DNA of 64,000 nt, from NCBI RefSeq assembly GCF_012972705.2, contig NZ_JABCSC020000002.1, positions 62,001 through 126,000 on the forward strand. The letters are read 5' to 3'. Every line of letters starts with the position of its first letter. Positions within the stretch are counted from its first letter, which is position 1. Origin of the DNA: Uliginosibacterium aquaticum. GTDB lineage: Bacteria > Pseudomonadota > Gammaproteobacteria > Burkholderiales > Rhodocyclaceae. The notes beneath the pieces were generated by a model. That model saw nothing but the letters and a program-made list of their open reading frames with translations. It was not told the DNA's origin and did not search any database. Below are positions 26,418 through 34,249 of this stretch, in pieces. Made by a program: the position numbers and the translations under genes.

Positions 26418-27506
26418 TCAAGGTAGCTCGATGATTTCGACCCAGTTCGGATTCTTGCCCATGGCATATTGCGCAAGCAGCGTCAGCTGACCGCTCTGCG
26501 AGTCGATGCGATAGAGACTGAGCTGATGGGATTTCTGCCCCACGGCCAGCAGGAAGTTTCCGTCTGGCGAAAGGTTGAAGCCACGCGGCTGCGTTTCGGT
26601 CGGCCAGCTGCCGATCAAGCTCAACTCACCACTCTTGGCATCCACGCGGAAGCCACTGAGGGTGTTTGAGCCACGCTCGGAGGCATACAGAAAACGGCTA
26701 TCTGGTGTCAGATGCAGATCCGCCGCAGCCGGTGTGCCGGTAAATTGAGCGGGGATGACGCTGGTGGTCTGCAGCAACTTCAGTTGCGGCGTATTGCTCG
26801 CGCGCTGCAACACATGCAGGCGGCCATCAAGTTCATCCAGCAGGTAGATGAAGCGGTTGTCCTTGGAAAAAACAAAGTGCCGAGGGCCGGACTTGGCCGG
26901 CAAGCTCAGCGCCGGTTCGCTGCTCGGCGTCAGTGCCCCCTTCACCGGATCAAAGCTGAAGCTCAGCAACTGATCCCCACCGAGCGAACTGGCATACACG
27001 ATCTTGTTATCGGGCTGCGCCGTAATCTGGTGTGCCATCGGTGGCGTAGGCAGGATCTGGGTGGCGGCCAGCGGCACCCTGTTTTCATCCAGCGGACTCA
27101 CGCTGACCTGGTTACCGCCATAGGAAGCGGCAAACAGGAATTTGCCACTGCGATCCAGCGATATATTGGCCATGCTCTCGGGCAGCGGCGCCGAGCCATG
27201 CTCGCTGAGCTGGCCGCTCTTGGGATCAATCCGCAAGGCCACAACGCTGTAGGGCTTTGAGCGCAGGGCCGCATACAGCACCGCCTTGTCCGCCGAGATC
27301 GTCATCGGCATCACGGTGCCGCCCACCGGCATTGTCTGCAGGGCAACGAGCTGGCCATCACGGCTCAGGGAAAAAACCGAGATGTCCTTGGACTCCGCAT
27401 TGGCGACATACACCACGGTCGCTGCCTGTACTGCGCTGGCAGAAAAGGCCAGCAAGCTGAAAATCAATTTTCTGAACAGGCCTGGATTGAGTGTGCGTGC
27501 GCGCAT
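26418..27506 (-). CDS. Exported seven-bladed beta-propeller, lactonase/YncE-like
   Basis: A 362-residue secreted protein. After a signal peptide ending in SASAVQAAT, seven repeats of about 45 residues carry the propeller patterns FLFAASYGGNQVSV, FIYLLDELDGRLHV, FLYASERGSNTLSGF and FLLAVGQKSHQLSLY. This resembles the lactonase (6-phosphogluconolactonase, PF10282) family, but export makes a role in the pentose phosphate pathway unlikely. It ends 61 bases from the chemoreceptor start on the same strand. Confidence 0.82.
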   Translation of the reverse strand: MRARTLNPGLFRKLIFSLLAFSASAVQAATVVYVANAESKDISVFSLSRDGQLVALQTMPVGGTVMPMTISADKAVLYAALRSKPYSVVALRIDPKSGQLSEHGSAPLPESMANISLDRSGKFLFAASYGGNQVSVSPLDENRVPLAATQILPTPPMAHQITAQPDNKIVYASSLGGDQLLSFSFDPVKGALTPSSEPALSLPAKSGPRHFVFSKDNRFIYLLDELDGRLHVLQRASNTPQLKLLQTTSVIPAQFTGTPAAADLHLTPDSRFLYASERGSNTLSGFRVDAKSGELSLIGSWPTETQPRGFNLSPDGNFLLAVGQKSHQLSLYRIDSQSGQLTLLAQYAMGKNPNWVEIIELP

Positions 27507-27685
27507 CGTGACGTCCCTGAGTGATTAGGCAGAAAGTGGTACGAACTCCCCTAATACGGCAGAGGCGCCGCTTTCTTGAGATCACGCGTGTGCTTTTTAC
27601 ACAGATGCGAGAGGGAGATTCCGCCGGCGCCCATCCCTCGCACGGCAGATCCCGAAGACCACCCTCCGAGACTTTTCTGAACGAC

Positions 27686-28210
27686 TCAAGGAACCGCGGA
27701 AAGAGGTAGTCGCGCGGGCGCCTTGCGCTCCCGGCGGCACAGTGCCTCCAGGGTCTCGCCGACACCCGCCTCCAACCCGGCAAACACGCCGCATGGCCAA
27801 GCTGAGCTGTCGTACTGCTCCAGGTACCAATAAGGCGGCTCCGGGGCACAAATCTCCATGTGCTTCACTTGCCATGCGCCTTGGGAATTGCGCAGCACCA
27901 CCCAGAGCATCTTGTCGAGCTCAGCGTCGCAGTCGTCGGCCTTCGCCCAATCGATCCTTTTGCCCGGCGGACCAACAAGCTGCCCGACCAGCATCGCCCA
28001 GCCCGAGTCGATGTTGAGCTTGTCGACTTTGATGCGTACCGCCTGCCCCGCTTTCTCGGCCGCCATTGGGCGCGCAGCGTCGAGAATCGCCGCCCGCTCG
28101 GACATGCCATTGCCCCACGCGCAGCCGGCGAACAGCCCCCCGACAACCCACAACGCCACCACAAATCGACCCGCAATGCGCACCCCAACCCTCCAATTCA
28201 ATGAAGCCAT
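27686..28210 (-). CDS. Hypothetical exported protein
   Basis: A 174-residue protein with a hydrophobic N-terminal segment (FVVALWVVGGLFAGCAWGNG) that could be a signal peptide or lipoprotein signal with Cys in AGCAWG. The mature part contains Cys in DDCDAELDK, EICAPEPPYWY, WPCGVF and LCRRER and is otherwise unrecognised. GGGGAG upstream supports the chosen start; a longer in-frame extension has no ribosome site. Confidence 0.55.
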   Translation of the reverse strand: MASLNWRVGVRIAGRFVVALWVVGGLFAGCAWGNGMSERAAILDAARPMAAEKAGQAVRIKVDKLNIDSGWAMLVGQLVGPPGKRIDWAKADDCDAELDKMLWVVLRNSQGAWQVKHMEICAPEPPYWYLEQYDSSAWPCGVFAGLEAGVGETLEALCRRERKAPARLPLSAVP

Positions 28211-28281
28211 GACTACTCCCCGAACAACACCCCGAAGCCGCTCTCCGCGAAGATAGCGCACGTGGCACAGCCTAATGTGTC

Positions 28282-28360
28282 GGGATGGGTTCTTCGCTGC
28301 GCGACAACCCACCGTCTCTTGCGCAACGGAAGGCGAAGGCTTACTTCGCGAACCCGCCCT
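28282..28360. repeat. Nested palindromic repeat, copy 1 (degenerate)
   Basis: Shares GCTGCGCxACAACCCACCG (18 of 19 bases) and CTTCGCGAACCCGCCCT (17 of 17) with a second copy at 30210-30286, in the same orientation and at nearly the same internal spacing. The inner right arm is decayed here. The last bases overlap the stop codon of the lysR gene. Confidence 0.7.
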
Positions 28361-29261
28361 AGGGCTCTGAGAAAAGAGATTTCATCGTCTCGCGTAACCA
28401 GCGATGCCCTGGGTGCCCGTGGTTACGCTCATGCCACACCATGCTTACCGTGAAGTCTTCAACAGGCGGGAAAACGCTGACCAGCTTGAGCCTGTCGGTC
28501 TGTGCGCGCACGAGGCGTTCCGGCACCAGGGCCACGAAATCGGATTGCGCGATGATCTCCGGGACGAGCAGGAACGACGCAGCTGACAGCACCACATTTC
28601 GCGTGTAGCCGAATCTGGCGAGCACTTCATCGACTGGCGTGACGAATCCACCACCACTGAGCGACACGACGACATGCTCGAAGCTTGCGTACTCTGCGAG
28701 CGTGACGGCGTCACTCAAGCGCGGATGATCGCGGCGGCCGATGAGAACGTATCGCTCGTCACACAGGTGCCGGGTATGCAGATTGGGCGGCGCAATCTCG
28801 GGCGATATCAGCGCGAGGTCCACATCGCCGCGCTCCATCTGCGCTGCCAGCAATTCCGGCGAGAGATGACATATGCCGACCCGAATGCCTGGAGCAAGTT
28901 GCCTGAGCGCTTTCACCAACGGGATCACCGCAACCGCCTGCAGATAATCGGTGCAGGCAATACTGAGGCTCATGCGGGCTTGCACAGGATCGAAATCTGC
29001 ATGGCTGGCGAGCGTGCTGCGTAACTGGTTGAGCGCTTCGCGCACCGGCCCCAGCAGCTCGATCGCCTTGGCCGTCGGCGTCATGCCGCGATGGGCGGGG
29101 ATGAGCAAGGGATCATCGAACAGCAACCGGAGTCGGTTCAATTGAGCGCTCACTGCCGGCTGGCTCAAGTGCAGGCGGGCGGCGGCCTTCGTGACGTTGC
29201 GTTCCGCCAGCAAAGCCTCAAGCGTGGCCAGCAGATTGAGGTCAAGCTTTTTGCTATCCAT
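28359..29261 (-). CDS. LysR-family regulator, NodD/LinR-like branch, divergent to quinone reductase
   Basis: A 300-residue LysR regulator. The opening KLDLNLLATLEALLAERNV and the HTH LHLSQPAVSAQLNRLR with LLIPAHRGMTPT are typical of the branch that controls divergent oxidoreductases. I chose MDSKKLDL as start because of the family pattern, although AGGAG abuts the ATG with almost no spacing; the longer frame starts inside the promoter region. It probably regulates the adjacent reductase, with the 90-base space between them as operator. Confidence 0.85.
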   Translation of the reverse strand: MDSKKLDLNLLATLEALLAERNVTKAAARLHLSQPAVSAQLNRLRLLFDDPLLIPAHRGMTPTAKAIELLGPVREALNQLRSTLASHADFDPVQARMSLSIACTDYLQAVAVIPLVKALRQLAPGIRVGICHLSPELLAAQMERGDVDLALISPEIAPPNLHTRHLCDERYVLIGRRDHPRLSDAVTLAEYASFEHVVVSLSGGGFVTPVDEVLARFGYTRNVVLSAASFLLVPEIIAQSDFVALVPERLVRAQTDRLKLVSVFPPVEDFTVSMVWHERNHGHPGHRWLRETMKSLFSEP

Positions 29262-29351
29262 CTCCTGGATAGTAGAGGAAAAATATTGCGATTTCACGAA
29301 TAGCGTACGCGTCGCCAGACTCCTTTCAGTACCCACTTGCCGGAGGCTCCG

Positions 29352-30140
29352 ATGAAAAAGGTTCTAATCGTCTTTGCACACCCTGAAACGACTTCACTCA
29401 CGCGCCACTTCGCCGATACAGCCGCGCAGACGCTCAACGCACAAGGCGCCGAAGTGATGATGTCCGATCTCTACGGCATGGGCTGGAAAGCGGTCTTCGA
29501 CGCGCAGGATTTCCCGGCGCGGGCAGACCCGCATCGCCTGTCATTCATCAACGAGTCCGACCACGCTTACTCGACCGGGCAGCAGACCACCGACGTGCAC
29601 GCCGAGCAACAAAAACTACTGGTGGCCGACGCCGTCATCCTGCTGTTCCCGCTCTGGTGGTTTGGCTTGCCCGCCATGCTCAAAGGCTGGATAGACCGGG
29701 TCTTTGCCTACGGATTCGCCTATGGCTACAAAGCTGAAGGCAATCGCTACCGTTATGGAGATGGGATGCTGAAGGGCAAGCGCGCATTGCTGTCAGTGAT
29801 GGTCGGTGGGCCCGAGCGCGACTACTCCCCGCGTGGCATCAACGGGCCACTGGAGCAACTGCTGTTTCCCGTGACCCATGGCAGTCTTTTTTACACGGGC
29901 ATGGACGTTCTGCCCACGCATGCCGTCTACGGTACCGGACGCATCGACGAAGCCGGCGTTGCTGCCGCAACAGAAGCCTGGCGTGCCCGACTCGCGCAAC
30001 TCTTCATCGAAGCCCCCATCCCGTTCCGGCGGCAAAACGGCGGCGACTATCCTGACAGCCACGTGCTGGCTGACGAAGTGGCCATCGGACAGACCGGACT
30101 GCAGTCTCACCTCACCGACAAATACTTCTCGCGCGAATAG
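29352..30140 (+). CDS. NAD(P)H:quinone oxidoreductase, flavodoxin_2 family (KefF/NQO1-like)
   Basis: A 262-residue FMN or FAD protein. The N-terminal VLIVFAHPETTSLTRHF binds flavin phosphate and LLFPLWWFGLPAMLKGW with DRVFAYGFAY is the family hallmark; MVGGPERDYSPRGING follows. Such enzymes reduce quinones and nitro-aromatics by two electrons, avoiding radicals. The GGAGG site 6 bases upstream fixes the start at 29352. It is divergent from its likely LysR regulator. Confidence 0.88.
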   Translation: MKKVLIVFAHPETTSLTRHFADTAAQTLNAQGAEVMMSDLYGMGWKAVFDAQDFPARADPHRLSFINESDHAYSTGQQTTDVHAEQQKLLVADAVILLFPLWWFGLPAMLKGWIDRVFAYGFAYGYKAEGNRYRYGDGMLKGKRALLSVMVGGPERDYSPRGINGPLEQLLFPVTHGSLFYTGMDVLPTHAVYGTGRIDEAGVAAATEAWRARLAQLFIEAPIPFRRQNGGDYPDSHVLADEVAIGQTGLQSHLTDKYFSRE

Positions 30141-30151
30141 ACGTTCGCGGT

Positions 30152-30202
30152 GTGATCAAAGCGCCGGGAAAGATGGTGTTGGTGATTGGGCGAGTGGAGT
30201 GA
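30152..30202 (+). pseudogene. C-terminal relic of a cyclophilin-like gene
   Basis: Seventeen codons ending in TGA read VIKAPGKMVLVIGRVE, matching the end of the intact gene at 24153-24623 (LLRQPGKMTVVVERVE). No upstream part remains; the preceding bases belong to the end of the quinone reductase gene. It is a small relic, so chance cannot be fully excluded, but the frame, stop and motif agree. Confidence 0.5.
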
Positions 30203-30209
30203 CACTGCA

Positions 30210-30286
30210 GGGTGGATTCGGAGCTGCGCAACAACCCACCGCCTGGGGTGTCACATTGACGGTGGGTTGCTTCGCGAACCCGCCCT
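30210..30286. repeat. Nested palindromic repeat, copy 2
   Basis: Outer arms AGGGTGGATTCG and CGAACCCGCCCT (10 of 12 complementary) enclose inner arms CAACCCACCG and CGGTGGGTTG (perfect). It is a direct-orientation partner of 28282-28360; the two bracket the lysR/quinone-reductase pair. Confidence 0.72.
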
Positions 30287-30626
30287 GCCGGGCGGTGCAG
30301 AAACATCCGGTGCAATTCCCTGCGGTTATTGCACACTACGGCCCTGCCCCGAGCAAGCGATCACGCTGGCCCGAAGCTGAAAGACTGCAATGCGGGTTTT
30401 ACGATTCAGGAAGAAGCGATCAATCTTCCGCTGGGGTTTGCACCTCACCCTTGAATCGGGTACCCCATCATTACCCCGCCGTACGCGGTGAGGTCAGTTG
30501 AATACCGTAGCGCAGGGCGTAGTTCAGGTGACGCACAGCGGAATCGGGGACCGGCTCGGCACTCCAGACAAAAGCCCCGGATTACGGCGATACCTTCATC
30601 CGGGCTTGTTTTCGGATGGCAAAAGT

Positions 30627-30647
30627 AGGGTGCGCATTGCGCACCCT
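30627..30647. repeat. Perfect 10-bp palindrome, REP-like
   Basis: AGGGTGCGCA (30627-30636) and TGCGCACCCT (30638-30647) around one base. A similar TGCGCACCCTAC occurs in inverted context at 30722-30733, together with GGGTGCGCG at 30687, so a larger inverted structure of about 110 bases is possible. Such TAGGGTGCGCA palindromes are often dispersed in proteobacterial genomes. Confidence 0.6.
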
Positions 30648-30830
30648 CTCGCCGGATCAACCACAACAAGGGCCGCTCAAGAAGCCGGGTGCGCGGATGG
30701 TCGTGGGGTCCGCGTGCGCGGTGCGCACCCTACTAGGCTGGATATCCGACCTAAGCAGCCGTGCTTGAACGGGAAGTGGGCATAACTGTGACGGCGTATG
30801 TCAGTGCAATTAATTGTTGCCAAGTTCAAA

Positions 30831-31448
30831 TCACGCCCTTGCATCCGCAATCACGTCATGCAGATCGTTTTCATGCACGATCATCAACGAATGCCCAGCC
30901 TTTCTCAGCTCAACAGCCCGCTCGACCTTCCGGCCATAGCACGCATAGGCCCAGCAAGGATTTCCGTCTGCGCCGATAACCAGATAGTTGAGGTCTCGCG
31001 TCACCGCGTCGATGGCAACACCACCCATCGCTCCAATCACCTGAGAAAACTTGGATCTGGAGTATCGGTTTGATTTACCGGTAAAACAGAACGTCGCGCC
31101 CGGAATCACGATGTCCGGGCACACTGCGCACAAGCCAACCATAGTCGCTCCCTGCAGCACATCGGGGGAGGTGATAGTTCGGTTGTCCAGCACCGCCGGA
31201 AACTCACTGAAGAACGCTTGCAGGGTCTGGCTTTCTTCGGGAGACACACGCCCATCCGCGAGGACGGAAGTCACCAGGCTTCCAACCTCCTCATACGGCC
31301 AGCATCGCGCGAGGTGCTGATGATCATCGAGCCAGAGTTGAAGTCCGCGCAACTCAGCCACGGAGATCTCGCCATCAGAGGCAATACCACCGACGACTGC
31401 ATGCAACCTTTGCAGATCAGCCGTCACTTCATCGTAATAGCCGGTTGA
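30831..31448 (-). pseudogene. 5'-truncated BRCT-domain protein
   Basis: The minus frame encodes an authentic C-terminal part of a BRCT-domain protein: a helical region YYDEVTADLQRLHAVVGGIA...DGRVSPEESQTLQAFF (TerB-like spacing), then the BRCT domain ATFCFTGKSNRYSRSKFSQ, MGGVAIDAVTRDLNYLV and IGADGNPCWAYACYGRK, ending HENDLHDVIADARA. BRCT domains bind phosphoproteins or DNA ends, as in DNA ligase LigA. Upstream of about 31448 the frame merely runs antisense through an unrelated hydrolase gene and has no native start, so the gene has lost its 5' end. Confidence 0.75.
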
Positions 31449-31451
31449 GCG

Positions 31452-32336
31452 TATGGCATCACGCTGGCGGCGGATCTCTACCTGCCCAAGGATCGCGGCA
31501 ACAAGCGATTGCCCGCATTGGCCGTAGGCGGCCCCTTCGGCGCGGTAAAGGAACAGTCTTCGGGGCTCTATGCGCAGACCATGGCCGAGCGCGGCTTTGC
31601 GGCGCTGGCCTTTGATGCCTCCTACACCGGCGAGAGTGGCGGCGAACCGCGCAATGTGGCCTCCCCCGACATCAATACCGAAGATTTCAGCGCCGCGGTG
31701 GATTACCTCGGCCTGAACCCTGCGGTGGACCGCGAGCGCATAGGCATCATCGGCATTTGCGGCTGGGGCGGCATGGCGCTCAATGCCACGGCGGTAGACA
31801 AGCGCATCAAGGCGGTTGTGACCAGCACCATGTACGACATGACCCGTGTGATGTCCAAGGGCTACAACGACAGCATGACCCTGGAGCAACGCACGCAAGC
31901 GCTGGAGCAGATGAGCCGCCAGCGCTGGGTGGATGCCGAAAAAGGCAGCCCCGCTTACCAGCCGGCTTACAACAGCCAGCCGGCCGGCGACGCACCGCAG
32001 TTCATGAAGGATTACTACGACTACTACGGCACCCCGCGTGGCTATCACAAGCGCGCGGTCAACTCCGGCAATGCCTGGACGCAGACCACGCCCCTGTCAT
32101 TCATGAACATGCCGCTCCTCACCTACATCAAGGAGATCTCGCCGCGCCCAGTGCTCTTCATTCACGGCGAGAACGCGCACTCGCGCTACTTCAGCGAAAC
32201 CGCCTATGCGGCCGCTGCGGAGCCGAAGGAGCTGCTGATCGTGAAGGGAGCCTCGCACGTTGATCTCTACGACAACAAGGCGGGCAAGATTCCTTATGGC
32301 CGCATCGCAGACTTCTTCAGCAAGCATCTGAAGTAA
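31452..32336 (+). pseudogene. 5'-truncated alpha/beta hydrolase (dienelactone hydrolase-like)
   Basis: The reading frame begins in mid-protein with YGITLAADLYLPKDRGNKRL, preceded in frame by a TGA at 31446-31448, and has no ATG near its beginning (the first possible start is a TTG at 31509). The remainder is well preserved: GPFGAVKEQSSGLYAQTMAE, the nucleophile elbow GICGWGG (Cys in place of Ser, as in dienelactone hydrolase) and the late SPRPVLFIHGENAHSRY and GASHVDLYD with the catalytic Asp/His region. About 30-50 N-terminal residues including any signal peptide are missing. It is probably inactive or unexpressed, although translation from the TTG is not excluded. Confidence 0.75.
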
Positions 32337-32530
32337 TGCCCCAGAGCTGAGCCGGTGCGCCTGCATGGCAAGCCGGCTCACAGGCCTCACGCCCTGAAAT
32401 GAGTTTTTTTTCCTTCAAAATGCTCGAGGCTTGCCTCCACGCTTGAGAGGGATTCCATGCCTGCACCTGACGAGCGCTCTGGCCGAATGCATCCGCCGAT
32501 TTGGCCGGGGCTCGCCCGGACAGGCCTGGT

Positions 32531-34249
32531 TCAAGTCGCGTAGCAGGGGCTTAACCCCGATTCCTGCCCGTGGGGCTGGACAGACTTCGGCTCGCTCCCC
32601 TGCTCCAGTTGAATCGCGTGATCGAACAGGTTCGCAAGCCGGCTCTGGTGGCTCACGCTGACCAGGGTCATGCCCGGCAATTCACGCCGCAGCATCTCGT
32701 GCAATGCCACTGCCGCGCTTTCATCAAGCTGGCTGGTGGCTTCGTCCATGAACACGCAATCCGGCCGCTGCAGCAGCACCCGGGCGATCGAGAGACGTTG
32801 CTGCTCACCGCCGGAGAGCACCCGCGACCATTCCGCTTCTTCCGCCAGACGTGTCTGCAAGGCCCCCAGCCCGCTCAACACGAGGGCCTGCTGCATGGCG
32901 GCCTCCGGCAGTGGATGGACCGCGGGATAGGACAGTATGTCGGCCAGACTGGCCGTGGCGAGATAGGGATGCTGCGGCAGGAACAGGCTGCGCCCCCGCT
33001 GCAGCCGCAACTCGCCCTCGAAGTAAGGCCACAGCCCTGCGAGGCAGCGCAGCAGGCTCGACTTGCCCAGCCCGCTCCGCCCGGCCAGGCGCACCCAGCT
33101 GCCGGGCTCCACCCGGAAACTCACCTGCTCCAGCAAGGCGCGGCCATCCGGCAGATTCACATTCATGCCCAGCGCTTCCAGGCGCTCGGCCTGCTCGAGG
33201 CTGCGCACGCTCACCCGAGTGTTTTCAATCGCCAGCCGGAACTGGGTCAAGCGTGCCACGCTGGCCTTCCACTTAGCGATCTCGTCATACGCCTGAATGA
33301 ACCAGCTGAGCGCTGAGGCCGTCTGGGTAAAGGCGGTGCTGATCTGCATCAGTCCCCCCAACGTGATGGACTTGGCCATGAAAGATGGCAAGGCGGCGAA
33401 GATTGGAACCAGTCCATTGATCCGGTTGTAACTGACCGAGAAAAAACCCAGCGCCCGCTCGCGATTCATCAGGGCGCGCCAGTTCCCTGCGATCTCGCCG
33501 AAGCGTTGCATCAGCCGGCGATGCTCATGCGCCCCGCCACCATAGAAAGCAATCTGCTCGGCATGATCGCGCCGGCGCAAGAGCTCAGCGCGCAGATCGG
33601 CCTCGCGCCGTTGTTGTTCGTAGTTGAGCGACTGCAGCACATGGCCGATGCGCTCGGCCACGAAGCTGCCGAAGATCGCGTAGCCAAGCGCAAACCAGAC
33701 GAGGTAGCCCGGAATGCGCACCGACTGGTCCACGAAAGGCAGCACCAGATCGCTGGAGAGCCCCCACAACATGCCGGCGAAAGACACGATTCGCGTCACC
33801 GCGCTGATGAAGGAGCGCAGGATGTCGAGGCTGTCGGTCACCAGCAGGTTCACGTCTTCAGCAATACGCTGGTCGGGGTTGTCCGGCTCGCCGGCAAGGC
33901 CGAGGCGGTAGAAGGCGTTGTCGCGCAACCAGTCCGCCATCAGCTGCTCGGTCATGAAAGCCCGCCACTTCAAGATCAGCAGCTTGCGCAGCCAGTCGAG
34001 ATACACCGCCATCACCACCGCGGCCGCGACCAGCCCGCAATACTTGCCCAGCAGCGGATAGATGCGGGCGGTATCGACCACCGCCAGCGCATCGTAGAAA
34101 TCCTTGTTCCAGTAGCTGAACCACACGTTGAGCTGCACCAGCAGCACACCAATGCCGATCACGCTCGCCAGCAGCAGCCAGGCGAGGCGGCTGTGCCGCG
34201 TGCCCCAGAACGGACGCGCCAGCGCCCAGAAATCACGCAGCACGCTCAT
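32531..34249 (-). CDS. ABC transporter with fused permease and ATPase, SbmA/YddA-like (FusD-type)
   Basis: A 572-residue inner-membrane protein. The N-terminal SbmA/BacA-like membrane domain (six helices, about 1-330; NVWFSYWNKDFYDALA and FMTEQLMADWL are typical) is fused to an ATPase with Walker A GRSGLGKSS, signature LSGGEQQ and Walker B CVFMDEATSQLD. E. coli YddA, encoded beside the receptor YddB and the M16 protease PqqL, has the same architecture, as does FusD of the Pectobacterium ferredoxin import locus. It is coupled to the M16 protease gene by an ATGA overlap. The likely role is movement of peptides or released cargo across the inner membrane; direction is not shown by the sequence. 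Confidence 0.88.
   Translation of the reverse strand: MSVLRDFWALARPFWGTRHSRLAWLLLASVIGIGVLLVQLNVWFSYWNKDFYDALAVVDTARIYPLLGKYCGLVAAAVVMAVYLDWLRKLLILKWRAFMTEQLMADWLRDNAFYRLGLAGEPDNPDQRIAEDVNLLVTDSLDILRSFISAVTRIVSFAGMLWGLSSDLVLPFVDQSVRIPGYLVWFALGYAIFGSFVAERIGHVLQSLNYEQQRREADLRAELLRRRDHAEQIAFYGGGAHEHRRLMQRFGEIAGNWRALMNRERALGFFSVSYNRINGLVPIFAALPSFMAKSITLGGLMQISTAFTQTASALSWFIQAYDEIAKWKASVARLTQFRLAIENTRVSVRSLEQAERLEALGMNVNLPDGRALLEQVSFRVEPGSWVRLAGRSGLGKSSLLRCLAGLWPYFEGELRLQRGRSLFLPQHPYLATASLADILSYPAVHPLPEAAMQQALVLSGLGALQTRLAEEAEWSRVLSGGEQQRLSIARVLLQRPDCVFMDEATSQLDESAAVALHEMLRRELPGMTLVSVSHQSRLANLFDHAIQLEQGSEPKSVQPHGQESGLSPCYAT

Larger units (their letters stand above)
30141..30830. other. Repeat-rich non-coding scar region
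   Basis: This 690-base stretch has no credible complete gene. It contains, in order, a relic of a cyclophilin-like gene, a nested palindromic repeat, a stem AGCCCCGGAT...ATCCGGGCT around 30575-30605, a perfect palindrome at 30627-30647 and a related inverted sequence at 30687-30735. The accumulation of relics and palindromes suggests repeated recombination. Confidence 0.6.

Noticed and set aside
31450-32048. N-terminal half of a 405-residue minus frame that continues from the BRCT gene
   Set aside because: These codons are antisense to the hydrolase and not BRCT-family sequence; the join is a rearrangement artefact.
32515-32580. tRNA-like string GGTTCAAGTC followed by paired GGGGC...
   Set aside because: No acceptor, D or anticodon stem can be built; it overlaps the end of the ABC transporter gene.
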